From positions 123,346 through 187,345 of the forward strand of contig JAFEBQ010000004.1 in assembly GCA_018242585.1 (NCBI GenBank): 64,000 bases of DNA, written 5' to 3'. The notes below the pieces were generated by a model. The model was given only the letters and a program-made list of their open reading frames with translations, was not told where the DNA came from and did no database searches. The translations under genes were made by a program, and so were the position numbers. The stretch's first letter is position 1; every line of letters begins with the position of its first letter. Source of the DNA: Planctomycetota bacterium. Lineage in GTDB: Bacteria > Planctomycetota > Planctomycetia > Pirellulales > PNKZ01. Positions 1 through 8,005 of this stretch are shown piece by piece.

Positions 1-872
1 ACTATATCTGGGACAAGATCATCTACGCCAACCCGATCAAGGACATCAAAACCTTGGAGGAGTTGGACCAGTACAAGCCGTTGGTCACGTACGACAATCT
101 GGACGAAGTCAAGAAAGTGCGCAAGCACGCGCCACAGGCCGGGCTGGTGTTGCGCATCCGGGTGCCGAACACCGGCGCGGTCGTCGAGCTGTCGTCCAAG
201 TTCGGCGCCAGCTCGGGCGAAGCCGTTGACCTGATCGAAGCGGGCTTCAAGGCCGGCCTGATCGTCGAGGGCCTGAGCTTCCACGTCGGCAGCCAGAGCA
301 CGAACTTCACCAACTACCTCCAGGCCCTGAACCTGGCGTCCAGCATCTTCAAAGAGGCCCACAGCCGCGGGTATCCACAGGTGAAGATTCTGGACATCGG
401 CGGCGGCTTTCCAGCGCCGTACGACGAACACGTCAAGCCGTTCGATCAGTTAGCCTCGGTGTTGAACGCCGAGTTCGACCGGCTGTTCCCCAAGGATATG
501 GAGATCGTGGCCGAGCCGGGGCGGTTCCTGGTGGCGACGGCGGCGACGGCCGTCTCGGGAGTGGTGGGCAAGGCAGTTCGCGATGGACGCCGCTGCTACT
601 ACATCAACGACGGCGTCTATCACACCTTCTCGGGCGTGATCTTCGACCACACTCAGTATCACTTCAAGGCGTTCAAGGACGGCCCGCCGCACCACTCGGC
701 CGTGTTCGGCCCGACGTGCGACGCGCTGGACACCGTGTCACTGCAAGAGCAGTTGCCCGAGCTGGAAATCGGCGATTTCATGTACGCCGAGAACGTGGGA
801 GCCTACACGCACGCATCGTCGACCCACTTCAACGGCTTCCCGCCAGCGAAAGTGGTGCATGTGAACCGCTAG
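1..872 (+). CDS. Ornithine/lysine-type PLP decarboxylase (5' end outside window)
   Basis: This is a fold-III PLP-dependent basic amino acid decarboxylase of the ornithine/diaminopimelate/arginine family, which makes polyamines such as putrescine or cadaverine in the cytoplasm. The reading frame is already open at base 3 and gives IIYANPIKD, the family's conserved stretch just after the PLP-lysine region, so the N-terminus with the PLP lysine is missing. Later motifs are SFHVGSQ, the glycine loop DIGGGFP that holds the PLP phosphate, EPGRF, and FGPTCDALD, whose Cys-x-x-x-Asp supplies the trans-subunit active-site cysteine and substrate-binding aspartate of ornithine decarboxylases. The substrate (ornithine or lysine) cannot be decided from sequence alone. 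It ends at TAG 870-872, directly against an inverted-repeat element. Confidence 0.9.
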   Translation, partial: YIWDKIIYANPIKDIKTLEELDQYKPLVTYDNLDEVKKVRKHAPQAGLVLRIRVPNTGAVVELSSKFGASSGEAVDLIEAGFKAGLIVEGLSFHVGSQSTNFTNYLQALNLASSIFKEAHSRGYPQVKILDIGGGFPAPYDEHVKPFDQLASVLNAEFDRLFPKDMEIVAEPGRFLVATAATAVSGVVGKAVRDGRRCYYINDGVYHTFSGVIFDHTQYHFKAFKDGPPHHSAVFGPTCDALDTVSLQEQLPELEIGDFMYAENVGAYTHASSTHFNGFPPAKVVHVNR

Positions 873-1020
873 CGGGGAAATGACCAATGACCAAGTCACA
901 ATGATCAAAACTTAGTAAGATAGCCGAGCCAATCAGCCCCGCAGCCCCTTGTTGGTCATTGGTGCTTGGACATTGGTCATTCGTTAGACATTTGAACTTC
1001 GTCATTCGTCATTTCCCGCG
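872..1020. repeat. MITE-like inverted repeat of about 149 bp
   Basis: The stretch between the decarboxylase and the symporter begins GCGGGGAAATGACCAATGAC. Its far end, read on the other strand, begins CGCGGGAAATGACGAATGAC, so the ends are near-perfect inverted repeats of about 20 bp. Inside, ATGACCAAT-like words recur in both orientations. There is no coding potential. It resembles a non-autonomous miniature element or REP-like intergenic repeat; the family is not identified. Confidence 0.55.
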
Positions 1021-1023
1021 CCG

Positions 1024-2649
1024 ATGGACCTTTCGCACTACCCGTACAACAACTGGGTGATCGTCGGCATTCTTGGCTTCTTTGCCGTGCGCATGGCGAT
1101 TGGTTATTGGGCCTCGCGCCATGTGAGCAACGCCGCCGACTACATCGTGGCCGGCCGCGGCATGCCAATTTACATGACGTCGGCGTCGATCATGGCCACC
1201 TGGTTCGCTGCCGAGACGCTGATGGGGGCCAGCTCCAAAGCCTATACCCACGGCTTTCAAGGCATCGTCTTCGACCCGTTCGGGGCGGTGCTGTGCTTGT
1301 TCGTGTCGGGGCTGTTCTTCATCCGGCTGATGCGCCGCGCGCGCTACCTGACGGTGGTCGACTTCTTTGAAAAGCGGTTCGGGCTCTCGGTCGGCTCAAT
1401 TGGCGCGGTGATCCAGATTGTCGCCTACCTGGTCTGGACGGCGGCCCAATTCGTGGCCGGCAGCAAAGTCGTCCACTCGCTACTGGATTGCCCACCTTGG
1501 GTCGGCGTGATCGTCGTCGGCCTGATCGTGACCGGCTATACAACCATGGGGGGCATGCTGGCCGACACGCTGCTCGACTTCATTCAGATGTTCTTCACCG
1601 CTGGCGGAATCACGGTCGTCTTTCTGTACGTGTTGCAAGCGGTCGGCGGCGTGGACGGATTGGTCGATCACGGTGGCGCGCGTCACGTGCCGGCCCCTTA
1701 CACCATCTTCCCGCTGGGCGAGCCGCACGGCTACCTGGGCTACACCGGACACATGGGGACGTTCTATTGGATTGCCGCGTGGTTGACGATCGGACTGGGA
1801 AGCGTGGCGACGCAAGACCTGATGCAACGCTCGATGTCGGCGCGCAACGAAGCCACGTCGGTCTGGGGAAGCTACTTCGCCGCCGTCCTCTATTTCACGT
1901 TCGGCGTGATGTCGCCGCTGATCGGCATCATGATGCACAAGCTCAACCCGAACATTCCCGAGGAGCAGGTCGAGAGTCTGCTGCTGATGGTTTCACAACA
2001 ATACCTGCCGGTATGGCTCAACGTGCTATTCATCGCGGCCCTGACCTCGGCCATGATGAGCACGTCGGACAGCGCCATTCTGGCCGGGGCGTCGGTCTTT
2101 ACCGAAAACCTGCTGCCGCGCTTTCACAAACACGTCGACGAAGTGCAAAAACTGTGGTGGACGCGACTGATGGTCGTCGTCATCGGTTGTGGCTGCATCG
2201 GCATCGCGCTGGCGATTGGCGAGACGTACCGGCTGGCGCTGATGGCCTGGTCGGTGCCGCTGGTGGGGCTGTTCGTGCCGTTTGCCTTTGGCATGTACTG
2301 GCGCAAGGCCAATCGCAACGGGGCGCTGGCTTCGATTCTGGGGGGCATCGCCACCTGGGTCGTGGCGTCGGCGTGTTACTACCCACACACGGCCGCCGAA
2401 CATACCGCCAATGGCGAAGTGGCGATCGCCGACGCGATGTGGGACGCCGTGTACATCGCCTCGACGCCCGCGTTTGCCGTGTCGCTGGTGCTGATGGTGG
2501 TCGTGTCGCTGCTCACTCAGCGCGCGAATCCGCCACAGCCGCTGACCGATGTTGATGGTCAGCCCCTCGAAATGCGCCGCCGGCTGGGGCTGGTGTCGCT
2601 GCTCGACGTGTTTCGACGCGAGCCGGCCAACCAGGACAAGCCGGCTTAA
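1024..2649 (+). CDS. Sodium:solute symporter family permease
   Basis: This 541-residue polytopic membrane protein belongs to the sodium:solute symporter (SSF) family, which couples sodium entry to uptake of an organic solute across the inner membrane. It opens with a short periplasmic segment and a first helix near residues 12-30. It then shows the SSF-style stretch with YIVAGRGMP, ASIMATWFAAETLMG in helix 2, a TMGGMLADTLLDFIQM segment near residue 175-195, and about 12-13 predicted helices in all. A hydrophilic tail of about 40 residues ends the protein. ATG 1024 begins immediately after the inverted-repeat element. It lies downstream of and co-directional with the decarboxylase, which would fit uptake of an amino acid or polyamine, but that link is inference. 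Confidence 0.88.
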   Translation: MDLSHYPYNNWVIVGILGFFAVRMAIGYWASRHVSNAADYIVAGRGMPIYMTSASIMATWFAAETLMGASSKAYTHGFQGIVFDPFGAVLCLFVSGLFFIRLMRRARYLTVVDFFEKRFGLSVGSIGAVIQIVAYLVWTAAQFVAGSKVVHSLLDCPPWVGVIVVGLIVTGYTTMGGMLADTLLDFIQMFFTAGGITVVFLYVLQAVGGVDGLVDHGGARHVPAPYTIFPLGEPHGYLGYTGHMGTFYWIAAWLTIGLGSVATQDLMQRSMSARNEATSVWGSYFAAVLYFTFGVMSPLIGIMMHKLNPNIPEEQVESLLLMVSQQYLPVWLNVLFIAALTSAMMSTSDSAILAGASVFTENLLPRFHKHVDEVQKLWWTRLMVVVIGCGCIGIALAIGETYRLALMAWSVPLVGLFVPFAFGMYWRKANRNGALASILGGIATWVVASACYYPHTAAEHTANGEVAIADAMWDAVYIASTPAFAVSLVLMVVVSLLTQRANPPQPLTDVDGQPLEMRRRLGLVSLLDVFRREPANQDKPA

Positions 2650-2657
2650 CGGCGAAT

Positions 2658-3008
2658 TCAGCCGTGGGCCGGCAAGGCCTCAACGACCACGGCCGTGCCG
2701 TAGGCCAGCACTTCGGTGACGCCGGCGGTGACTTCGTTCGCGTCGTAACGAGCGCCGATGACCGCGTTGCCACCCACTTCGGCGGCGTGCTGCAACATCA
2801 AGTCGAATGCGTCGGCCCGCGCTTTCTCGCACAACTCGGTGTAGATCGAGATGTTGCCGCCGATCAGCGTCTGGAGCCCGGCGGCAAAGTTGCCGACCAC
2901 GCTCCGCGAGCGGACCACGATGCCGCGCACCACGCCCAAGCTACGCACGATGTGGCAGCCTGGTAACTCGAACGCCGTCGTCACCCAGCGCGGATCAACA
3001 GCAGCCAT
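2658..3008 (-). CDS. YbjQ/UPF0145 family protein
   Basis: This 116-residue protein matches the YbjQ (UPF0145, heavy-metal-binding-domain-like) family, small cytoplasmic proteins of unknown function that form oligomeric rings. Visible family features are a beta strand and loop around [20 protein letters not shown], the glycine-rich [11 protein letters not shown] segment, and the helix that includes [19 protein letters not shown] followed by VIGARYD. The start is ATG at 3006-3008, with GAGGAG a few bases upstream on the minus strand. Longer in-frame extensions upstream lack family similarity. It is convergent with the symporter, with only 8 bp between the stop codons. Confidence 0.85.
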   Translation of the reverse strand: MAAVDPRWVTTAFELPGCHIVRSLGVVRGIVVRSRSVVGNFAAGLQTLIGGNISIYTELCEKARADAFDLMLQHAAEVGGNAVIGARYDANEVTAGVTEVLAYGTAVVVEALPAHG

Positions 3009-3055
3009 CGATAACTCCTCGAACAACGAACAGGGGCCAGTGACCATTGAAACGC

Positions 3056-3739
3056 TCAGCGGCGTTTGGCGCCAAGCGAAGGCAGGTACTTCTCGGGACG
3101 GTCCATCAAGTCGTTCGGCAAATACTCGATAATGGCCCAATGATCGTCGCCGCGCAGCACGTTGAGCGAATACGACCAGCGATACCAATGCACGCCGGCG
3201 TCGCCAAAATAGCGGGTGTGCCGCCAGTCTTCCTCGCCGACATAGACAAAGATCTTGTCGAACTTGTGCGGCTGATCGTCGTGCATCGCCAAGTCGAACG
3301 TATCGAATAGCAACCGATCGGGAACCAGATTCTGAAAGTGGTCGGGGAACCGCCGCCTCGGCGTACACCAGGCGTGCAACATCGGCAGCGACCAGCGCGT
3401 TTCGAGATACTCGATCAATACGTCACGATCCAACGGCGTGGCCAGCATGTGCTCGGCCTGCTTCGGCGCGAACGTGTAGAACACGCCCCCGTCCGTCTCG
3501 TGCTTCACCTCCGGCGCATAGCCCTCGGGCTGTTCGATCGGCGGGACGGGCACCGGCGCTTCGCCGGGCGGAATGGGAACCTCGGCCGACGCGACCCGCA
3601 CGCCGCCTCGTTCCTCGGCCGCTGAGTCTTCTTCGCGCCGATTGTCACGCACCGAGCCGCGCAACAGCCACCAGGCTCCAACCCCAATCAGGCAGGCCAC
3701 CACCAGGACACGAACGAACTCGGGCCGGGTCGACGACAT
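3056..3739 (-). CDS. Hypothetical membrane-anchored protein
   Basis: I do not recognise a family for this 227-residue protein. Residues 9-26 ([18 protein letters not shown]) form one hydrophobic helix, followed by a basic-acidic charged patch and a proline-rich linker at about 50-75. A globular C-terminal part contains many Trp, Tyr, His and Asp residues, including [13 protein letters not shown] and [11 protein letters not shown]. The likely topology is a signal anchor with a periplasmic domain. It lies 47 bp upstream of the ybjQ-like gene on the same strand, so the two may be co-transcribed. Function is unknown. Confidence 0.7.
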   Translation of the reverse strand: MSSTRPEFVRVLVVACLIGVGAWWLLRGSVRDNRREEDSAAEERGGVRVASAEVPIPPGEAPVPVPPIEQPEGYAPEVKHETDGGVFYTFAPKQAEHMLATPLDRDVLIEYLETRWSLPMLHAWCTPRRRFPDHFQNLVPDRLLFDTFDLAMHDDQPHKFDKIFVYVGEEDWRHTRYFGDAGVHWYRWSYSLNVLRGDDHWAIIEYLPNDLMDRPEKYLPSLGAKRR

Positions 3740-3911
3740 CGGGCGACGTTCGCCTTTGCTAGACTTGAAGACAAGAACCGCGCGTCATATTGAAAAATGC
3801 GTCAGCGTGGCGGAACCATGAGCTTATTAGACCGTCGCGCTCGCCGAAAGTAAAATGATCCACGTTGATGGATGAACCGTCGGTCAAGTCGCCCGTCGCA
3901 AACAGAATACC

Positions 3912-4571
3912 ATGCGCGAAATCGCTCCCGACGTCTGGCAATTGGCCGGCTTTCCGCCGCACGCCATTAACATTTACCTGGTCGGCGACGTGCTGATCGA
4001 CGCCGGCACGCGCTGGTCGCCGGGGCGGATCGGCCGGCAACTGGAGGACCAGCCGATCCGGTTGCTCGCGCTGACTCATGTGCATCCCGATCACCAAGGG
4101 GCGGCTCGCTGGGTCTGCGAGCGATATGGCGCGCCGCTGGCTTGTCACGCCGACGATCGGCCGACCATGGAAGGGACGCGACCGATGCTCCCCGCCAATC
4201 GATTCATCGCCCTCTCGACGGCATTCTTCGCGGGGCCGCCGCGCCCAGTAACGCGCGAGCTGAAACCCGACGACGAGGTGGCCGGATTTCGCGTGCTGCA
4301 CCTGCCCGGGCACACGCCGGGGCACGTCGTTTTCTTTCGCGAGCGCGATCGCGTGGCGATTGTCGGCGACGTGCTGAACGGGATGAACTTGCTGACAACA
4401 ATGCCGGGCTTGCACGAGCCGCCATCGTTCTTCTGTACCGATCCGGCCGAAAACCGCCGTTCGATCCGCCGGCTGGTCGAGTTGAAGCCAAGCCTGCTGT
4501 GCTTCGGCCACGGGCCGCCGCTTTCTGATATGGCCCAGTTAGGGCGTTTCGTCGAGCGACTTGCCGATTGA
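3912..4571 (+). CDS. Metallo-beta-lactamase-fold hydrolase
   Basis: This 219-residue cytoplasmic hydrolase belongs to the metallo-beta-lactamase fold, close to glyoxalase II-like members. The two-metal site is visible in order: HVHPDHQG (H-x-H-x-D-H, residues about 57-62), GHTPGH near residue 134, the bridging aspartate in IVGDVLNG near 153, and the last histidine in CFGHGPP near 198. All metal ligands are present, so an active binuclear zinc or iron enzyme is expected. The substrate is unknown. ATG 3912 is chosen because the MREIAPDVWQL start aligns with the first beta strand of the fold. It is a single gene, divergent from the 3056-3739 gene. Confidence 0.85.
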   Translation: MREIAPDVWQLAGFPPHAINIYLVGDVLIDAGTRWSPGRIGRQLEDQPIRLLALTHVHPDHQGAARWVCERYGAPLACHADDRPTMEGTRPMLPANRFIALSTAFFAGPPRPVTRELKPDDEVAGFRVLHLPGHTPGHVVFFRERDRVAIVGDVLNGMNLLTTMPGLHEPPSFFCTDPAENRRSIRRLVELKPSLLCFGHGPPLSDMAQLGRFVERLAD

Positions 4572-4974
4572 ATGGATTTAGGTTTGCGAGCCGCAGCGAG
4601 GCGATCGTGTCGGAGGTTAGAGCAGTTCTCGGGATCCTGTAGCGGGGGTGGCACGTCCCAAGTGCAGCAGCGGGCGTGGGGAATCGCCACTCAAATATCG
4701 GGGTCGGCACATGCTTCCCCACGCCCGAAGGACGGGCGTGCCCCCCAGCCGCTAGAACGTGTGAGGCCCATTCTGGTTCATGCCGATCGTTCAATGCGCC
4801 ATTCCAACTCGCCGCGCCGAACGGCGCAATGACGGCGGCATCGGTATCAACGTGCGCCAAATGCCAGCGGGCACGTTTTCGTCGGGAAAACAGGGCAAAC
4901 GCGGGGGGGGTGGCCAAGCAAGGTGACGTTGACCCGGACGACGATCCGGCTAAAATGTCGGCTTCGGCATCCCT
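4572..4974. other. Non-coding spacer before the tRNA
   Basis: No convincing gene is seen in these 403 bases. Open frames here lack family similarity, and one minus-strand frame runs through the tRNA. The stretch holds the inverted-repeat element at 4641-4753 and presumably the tRNA promoter in the last 100 bases. Confidence 0.6.
4641..4753. repeat. Small inverted-repeat element, about 113 bp
   Basis: The left end AGCGGGGGTGGCACGTCC matches the reverse complement of the right end, AGCGGCTGGGGGGCACGCCC, with a few gaps. An inner pair, CGGGCGTGGGG and CCCCACGCCCG, is also inverted. The whole could fold into one long hairpin. It is GC-rich, non-coding and unlike the 872-1020 element, so it is probably a second family of miniature or REP-type repeat. 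Confidence 0.5.
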
Positions 4975-5049
4975 CGGGGCGTAGCTCAGCCTGGCTAGAG
5001 CGCTACGTTCGGGACGTAGAGGTCGCAAGTTCAAATCTTGTCGCCCCGA
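4975..5049 (+). tRNA. tRNA-Pro(CGG)
   Basis: The cloverleaf is complete. The acceptor stem CGGGGCG pairs with CGCCCCG at 5042-5048, with discriminator A 5049. The D arm starts GCTC, the anticodon stem is CTACG/CGTAG with loop TTCGGGA, and the T arm is GCAAG-TTCAAAT-CTTGT. The anticodon CGG is at 5010-5012, giving proline for CCG codons. The C1-G72 pair is typical of bacterial tRNA-Pro. CCA is not encoded. The 3' end from 5036 is the integration site of the island, and the serine recombinase gene on the other strand overlaps the last 19 bases. Confidence 0.95.
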
Positions 5050-6521
5050 CTTGATGAGACGAGAAGCCCTTCGACGAGAACGTCGAAGGGCTTTCTCATT
5101 TCCGGGCAAAGAGTTACGCCGTCGAGTTTGCAGTTCAAAAACACGATTTCGAGCAAACGACGCTTCGCGGCGTAATCGGCGGTAAGCCATTGATTGCGAA
5201 GAGTTTGCGAGAGTTCAAAAACTTTCGCGGCCAACTCGGCCGTTTCGTCATGTGATCGGTCCAGAACATCCAGTTGCAGCTTGATGGATGCCAGCCGGTC
5301 CCGCATTTCCGTGTGCTTCCGAGCGAAGACTTCCTGGTCGATGTCGTCAGCTAGCCGCATGTTGAGCAGCCGATCCTGCTGTTGGATGATGAGCGTCTCC
5401 TGCCGGGTCAGTTCGGCACGTTGAGCACGCGAGTCGGCCTGAGCGTCGCGGGTTTGCGAGGCCAGCACCATGCGGAACCAGTCACGGACGGATTCGTCCT
5501 CGACCTTCATCTTGTCGAAGATCGCCATGACCTGCGATTCGATGTCAGCTTCGCGCACGCGGGTGCGGGGATGGTCCTCGCGGTTGTAGTAGGTGCAGCG
5601 GTAGTAAACGTGGTGTCGAACGCCGTCCTTCGTCTTCTTCTTCACCACCTCGCCGGTAATCGGGTGACCGCAGTGGCCGCACTGGATGAGTTGCCCGGCG
5701 TAGGTGAGGGAGTGTGCATGATAGACATGCCCGCCGAGTAATGCCTGCACGCGGTCCCACGTCGCACGGTCAATCAGCGGCTCATGCTTGCCGGGATACC
5801 ACTCGCCCTGGTACAGCAACTCGCCGATGTAGGCCCGGTCCTTGAGGATGTTGTGGACCGAACTGCGCGGGAACGTCTTCTGCGTCTTACGCCAGGATCG
5901 CCCTTCGGCGTTGATTCGTTCAACGACGCCATCGAGTGTCAGATTCTCGTAGGCGTAGAGATAAAAGATGCGTTTGACGTTAGCGGCGGCGTCGGGATCG
6001 ACCTCGACGACGCCCCGGCCATCCTTGCGAATGTTGCGGTAGCCGTAAGGAGCCAGGCCGACGAACCAGCCTTCCTGCACGCGACGGGACAAACCCTCGC
6101 GGACATCGACCGATTGCTGTTCGGTGTAGAAGCTGGCCATGTTGGCGAGCGTCCGCCGCATCATCCGGCCAGCGGGTGTGCTTTCGGTCGGCTGCGAGAC
6201 GGAAATGAACGGCAGGTCGTATTCCGACTCCAGCCGTTCGAGTTCGACGTAATCGAAAAGATTGCGGGACGCCCGGTCCACCTTGTAGAAGAGCAGACCG
6301 TCAAGGAAGGGAGCGTTCTTCTTGGCGTAGGCGATCAGTTCGCGGAACGTTTTGCGTTCCTCGCCCTTGCTGGCGGTCTCGGCGATCTTGAAGAACTTGA
6401 CGATCTCGCCGCCAGCCTGCGTCGCGTATCGCCGGAGGCCCTCTTCTTGCACTTCGAGGCTGAAGCCTTCGCGTTCCTGTTCCCTGCTGCTGACCCGAGC
6501 CAGTGCGGCAAACCGTTTCAT
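5031..6521 (-). CDS. Large serine recombinase (integrase)
   Basis: This 496-residue site-specific recombinase is likely to catalyse integration and excision of the island at tRNA-Pro. The resolvase-type catalytic domain (residues 1-150) has LARVSSREQ with the nucleophile probably Ser11, followed by DRASRN. Next come the recombinase domain (about 165-290), with SSVHNILKDRAYIGELLYQG, and a zinc beta-ribbon with CGHCGHP (about 300) and YYRC. The usual fourth cysteine is replaced by a TYYNREDHP stretch. A coiled coil follows at about 370-440. The last codons read antisense to the tRNA 3' end, giving the tail SSSRGDKI. The start ATG overlaps the stop of the upstream small gene as ATGA, so the two are translationally coupled. 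Confidence 0.93.
   Translation of the reverse strand: MKRFAALARVSSREQEREGFSLEVQEEGLRRYATQAGGEIVKFFKIAETASKGEERKTFRELIAYAKKNAPFLDGLLFYKVDRASRNLFDYVELERLESEYDLPFISVSQPTESTPAGRMMRRTLANMASFYTEQQSVDVREGLSRRVQEGWFVGLAPYGYRNIRKDGRGVVEVDPDAAANVKRIFYLYAYENLTLDGVVERINAEGRSWRKTQKTFPRSSVHNILKDRAYIGELLYQGEWYPGKHEPLIDRATWDRVQALLGGHVYHAHSLTYAGQLIQCGHCGHPITGEVVKKKTKDGVRHHVYYRCTYYNREDHPRTRVREADIESQVMAIFDKMKVEDESVRDWFRMVLASQTRDAQADSRAQRAELTRQETLIIQQQDRLLNMRLADDIDQEVFARKHTEMRDRLASIKLQLDVLDRSHDETAELAAKVFELSQTLRNQWLTADYAAKRRLLEIVFLNCKLDGVTLCPEMRKPFDVLVEGLLVSSSRGDKI
5036..5060. other. attL: tRNA-end attachment site, copy 1
   Basis: The 25 bases from 5036 begin TCTTGTCGCCCCGACTTGA and continue TGAGAC. They are repeated exactly at 48331-48355, and the first 19 recur at 56416-56434. 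This copy has the full tRNA on its left and the recombinase gene on its right, so it is the left junction of the island. Confidence 0.85.
5064..5100 (+). terminator. Terminator-like hairpin after tRNA-Pro, inside the recombinase gene
   Basis: A 12-13 bp perfect stem, AGCCCTTCGACG with CGTCGAAGGGCT and loop AGAA, is followed by TTTCTCATT. It begins 15 bases after the tRNA on its coding strand and also encodes KPFDVLVEG of the recombinase on the other strand. Equivalent hairpins follow the other two att copies. Confidence 0.65.
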
Positions 6522-6742
6522 GGCGGCGACCCCGAAGAAAGAGCCTGATACAACCGACCCACGCTCTGGATGATTGTAACGGCTTCTTCGGGCGAGAGAA
6601 GATCGGCGTAGTACGGCTGCCAGACGCGAATGGTCGCCTCGATCAGCTCAGCGGTAATCCAGTCGGGCGTCCCGGCCGGAACGATGCTCGGGCGAGCATC
6701 CTTCGCGAGCTTGCAATCCTTCTTTCGATTGCGTTGGGACAT
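6518..6742 (-). CDS. Small protein coupled to the recombinase
   Basis: This 74-residue basic-then-acidic protein has a lysine/arginine-rich N-terminus (SQRNRKKDCKLAKDA) and a helical body with WITAELIEATIRVWQPYY and LSPEEAVTIIQSVGRLYQAL. It has no transmembrane segment. Its stop overlaps the recombinase start by 4 bp, which indicates a dedicated operon. I do not recognise the family. Its position suggests a recombination accessory or directionality factor, but nothing in the sequence proves this. Confidence 0.7.
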   Translation of the reverse strand: MSQRNRKKDCKLAKDARPSIVPAGTPDWITAELIEATIRVWQPYYADLLSPEEAVTIIQSVGRLYQALSSGSPP

Positions 6743-6831
6743 GCCTGATTACCACCACCGTCGCGAATGCGCGCACGGTCCTTGCGGTCCCGCGAGACAG
6801 AAACACCGAATAACACAAGCGGGCTTGCCGA

Positions 6832-7092
6832 TCAGCGACCGGGCAACAAGCCCTCTCGCTGATACCGTTGCAGTTCTTCATGCGAGATGACCCATGCAGC
6901 ATGGGCTCCCCGGCCACTGCCTTGTTTCATGGCGTTGATTCGCCGATGCCGTGCCCACTCCCTCACGGTGAAGCACGCCCGGCCGACCCTCCGTGCGAAC
7001 TCCTCGACGGAAAGCCATTTCGGTATCTGCTGGCGTTCCATGAGAGCCGCCAACATCAGCTCGATTTTTTCCAGCCGTTGTTCCACCGTCAT
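6832..7092 (-). CDS. Excisionase-like helix-turn-helix protein
   Basis: This 86-residue protein has an N-terminal short coiled coil (VEQRLEKIELMLAALMERQ) and then a MerR/excisionase-type winged helix: WLSVEEFARRVGRACFTVRE followed by WARHRRINAMK and a wing ending WVISHEELQRYQREG. This arrangement is typical of small element-encoded DNA-binding proteins that control excision or transcription. It lies 89 bp upstream of the 6518-6742 gene and reads toward the recombinase. It is a good candidate for the recombination directionality factor of the serine recombinase; that role is inference. Confidence 0.75.
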   Translation of the reverse strand: MTVEQRLEKIELMLAALMERQQIPKWLSVEEFARRVGRACFTVREWARHRRINAMKQGSGRGAHAAWVISHEELQRYQREGLLPGR

Positions 7093-7199
7093 GATGGCTA
7101 CACATCCTCACGTTTTCCGCCGATTAACAGCACGACCAGGGCGACGATTACCCACTCCATGTTTGCGACTCCGATAATGCGAGAAGGTCCGACTCAGAG

Positions 7200-7463
7200 T
7201 TACTTCTTCAAGAACTTCGCGATAACCCTTGCAGCCGTGGCGCCAGTGGCTGCTGCATCAGCCATTCGCTTCTTATGGCGCTCCCGTTCTTCTTCCTCGT
7301 AGGCGACCATGCGACGGTATTTCTCTGGGTCGTTGATGGCCATATTTCGACGCCGGATTGCCACCGGAATCGTTATCAAAAGGGCAATCGCGGAGATAAT
7401 CAGTGGACCTGCGAGGATTCGTAAGATCGCTTCGTCGGGCGAGATGAACGCAAGGAATTCCAT
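7200..7463 (-). CDS. Small membrane protein, transfer-region type
   Basis: This 87-residue protein has one or two hydrophobic helices at about residues 13-33 (ILRILAGPLIISAIALLITIP). A charged helix rich in Glu, Arg and Lys follows, and a tail of Ala/Lys ends AARVIAKFLKK. The start ATG 7461-7463 is chosen because GGAGG precedes it by 7 bases; a 13-residue in-frame extension has no such site. It belongs to the minus-strand run that includes the coupling protein. The family is unknown. Confidence 0.65.
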   Translation of the reverse strand: MEFLAFISPDEAILRILAGPLIISAIALLITIPVAIRRRNMAINDPEKYRRMVAYEEEERERHKKRMADAAATGATAARVIAKFLKK

Positions 7464-7486
7464 GATTCGTCCTCCAGTGTTGAAGA

Positions 7487-7521
7487 GGGCGGGCAGGGAC
7501 AATCAGTCCCCGCCCGGCCCA
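7487..7521. promoter_or_regulatory. GC-rich hairpin between two small genes
   Basis: GGGCGGGCAGGGAC pairs with GTCCCCGCCC across the loop AATCA, with one bulge. On the minus strand it sits between the stop of the 7526-7714 gene and the ribosome site of the 7200-7463 gene. It has no T-run, so attenuation or mRNA processing is more likely than a full terminator. Confidence 0.4.
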
Positions 7522-7525
7522 CGGG

Positions 7526-7714
7526 TTACCTTTTCAGAACGGCTGCGAGCAGCTTGCCGATGAAGTGAATCGCTGCTGACGATGTGGCCTTGGTCGCGGC
7601 ATTACGAACTTCGGGATTGTGCCGCACGAACTTCTTCAATTGGTAAATCCAGTAGCCCAGAACCACCATCACCACGAGCAATCCGAATTGCATGTCGAAG
7701 ATCAGAGAATTCAT
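7526..7714 (-). CDS. Small single-span membrane protein
   Basis: This 62-residue protein has one clear transmembrane helix at residues 8-25 (MQFGLLVVMVVLGYWIYQL). A basic segment (KKFVRHNPEVRNAATKATSS) and a second weakly hydrophobic helix (AAIHFIGKLLAAVLKR) follow. GGAGG precedes ATG by about 8 bases on the minus strand. Its C-terminal Ala/Lys helix resembles that of the next gene downstream, so the two may be distantly related. Function is unknown; the position suggests a role in mobilisation. Confidence 0.65.
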   Translation of the reverse strand: MNSLIFDMQFGLLVVMVVLGYWIYQLKKFVRHNPEVRNAATKATSSAAIHFIGKLLAAVLKR

Positions 7715-7776
7715 CGCGTTAACCTCCTTTCCTGGCGTTGGGGAAACGGTGTGCGAGCCTCGCCAAAGGCCGACCG

Positions 7777-7992
7777 TTACATTTCGATACCGTGACTCTG
7801 TTCCTCAATCTGTTGCTGCGGCTCGGCCTGCTCCGGGCCGCCTTCACGGCCCGCGTCTTTCCATTGGCCAGGGCCGTAGGGAACGAACCCACTTCCGTTG
7901 AACAGTGCGTTCGCCAGTTCCATCTGTCCCTGCACTCCGAGCCGAGACATTTCCTCACCGACTTCCGTCAGAATCTTTTTGAACGCTGACAT
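7777..7992 (-). CDS. Small hypothetical protein downstream of the coupling protein
   Basis: This 71-residue soluble protein starts MSAFKKILTEVGEEMSRLG, an amphipathic helix. A GFVPYGPGQW loop and a Gln/Glu/Pro-rich tail follow. The start is ATG 7990-7992, with AAAGGAG about 9 bases upstream; longer frames lack a ribosome site. It begins 14 bp after the coupling-protein stop, so it is in the same operon. No family is recognised. Confidence 0.65.
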   Translation of the reverse strand: MSAFKKILTEVGEEMSRLGVQGQMELANALFNGSGFVPYGPGQWKDAGREGGPEQAEPQQQIEEQSHGIEM

Positions 7993-8005
7993 GAGAATTT
8001 CTCCT

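Noticed and set aside
4204..5190. 328-residue minus-strand frame
   Set aside because: It crosses the tRNA and runs antisense to the MBL hydrolase; composition is Arg/Ala-rich as expected of a shadow frame.
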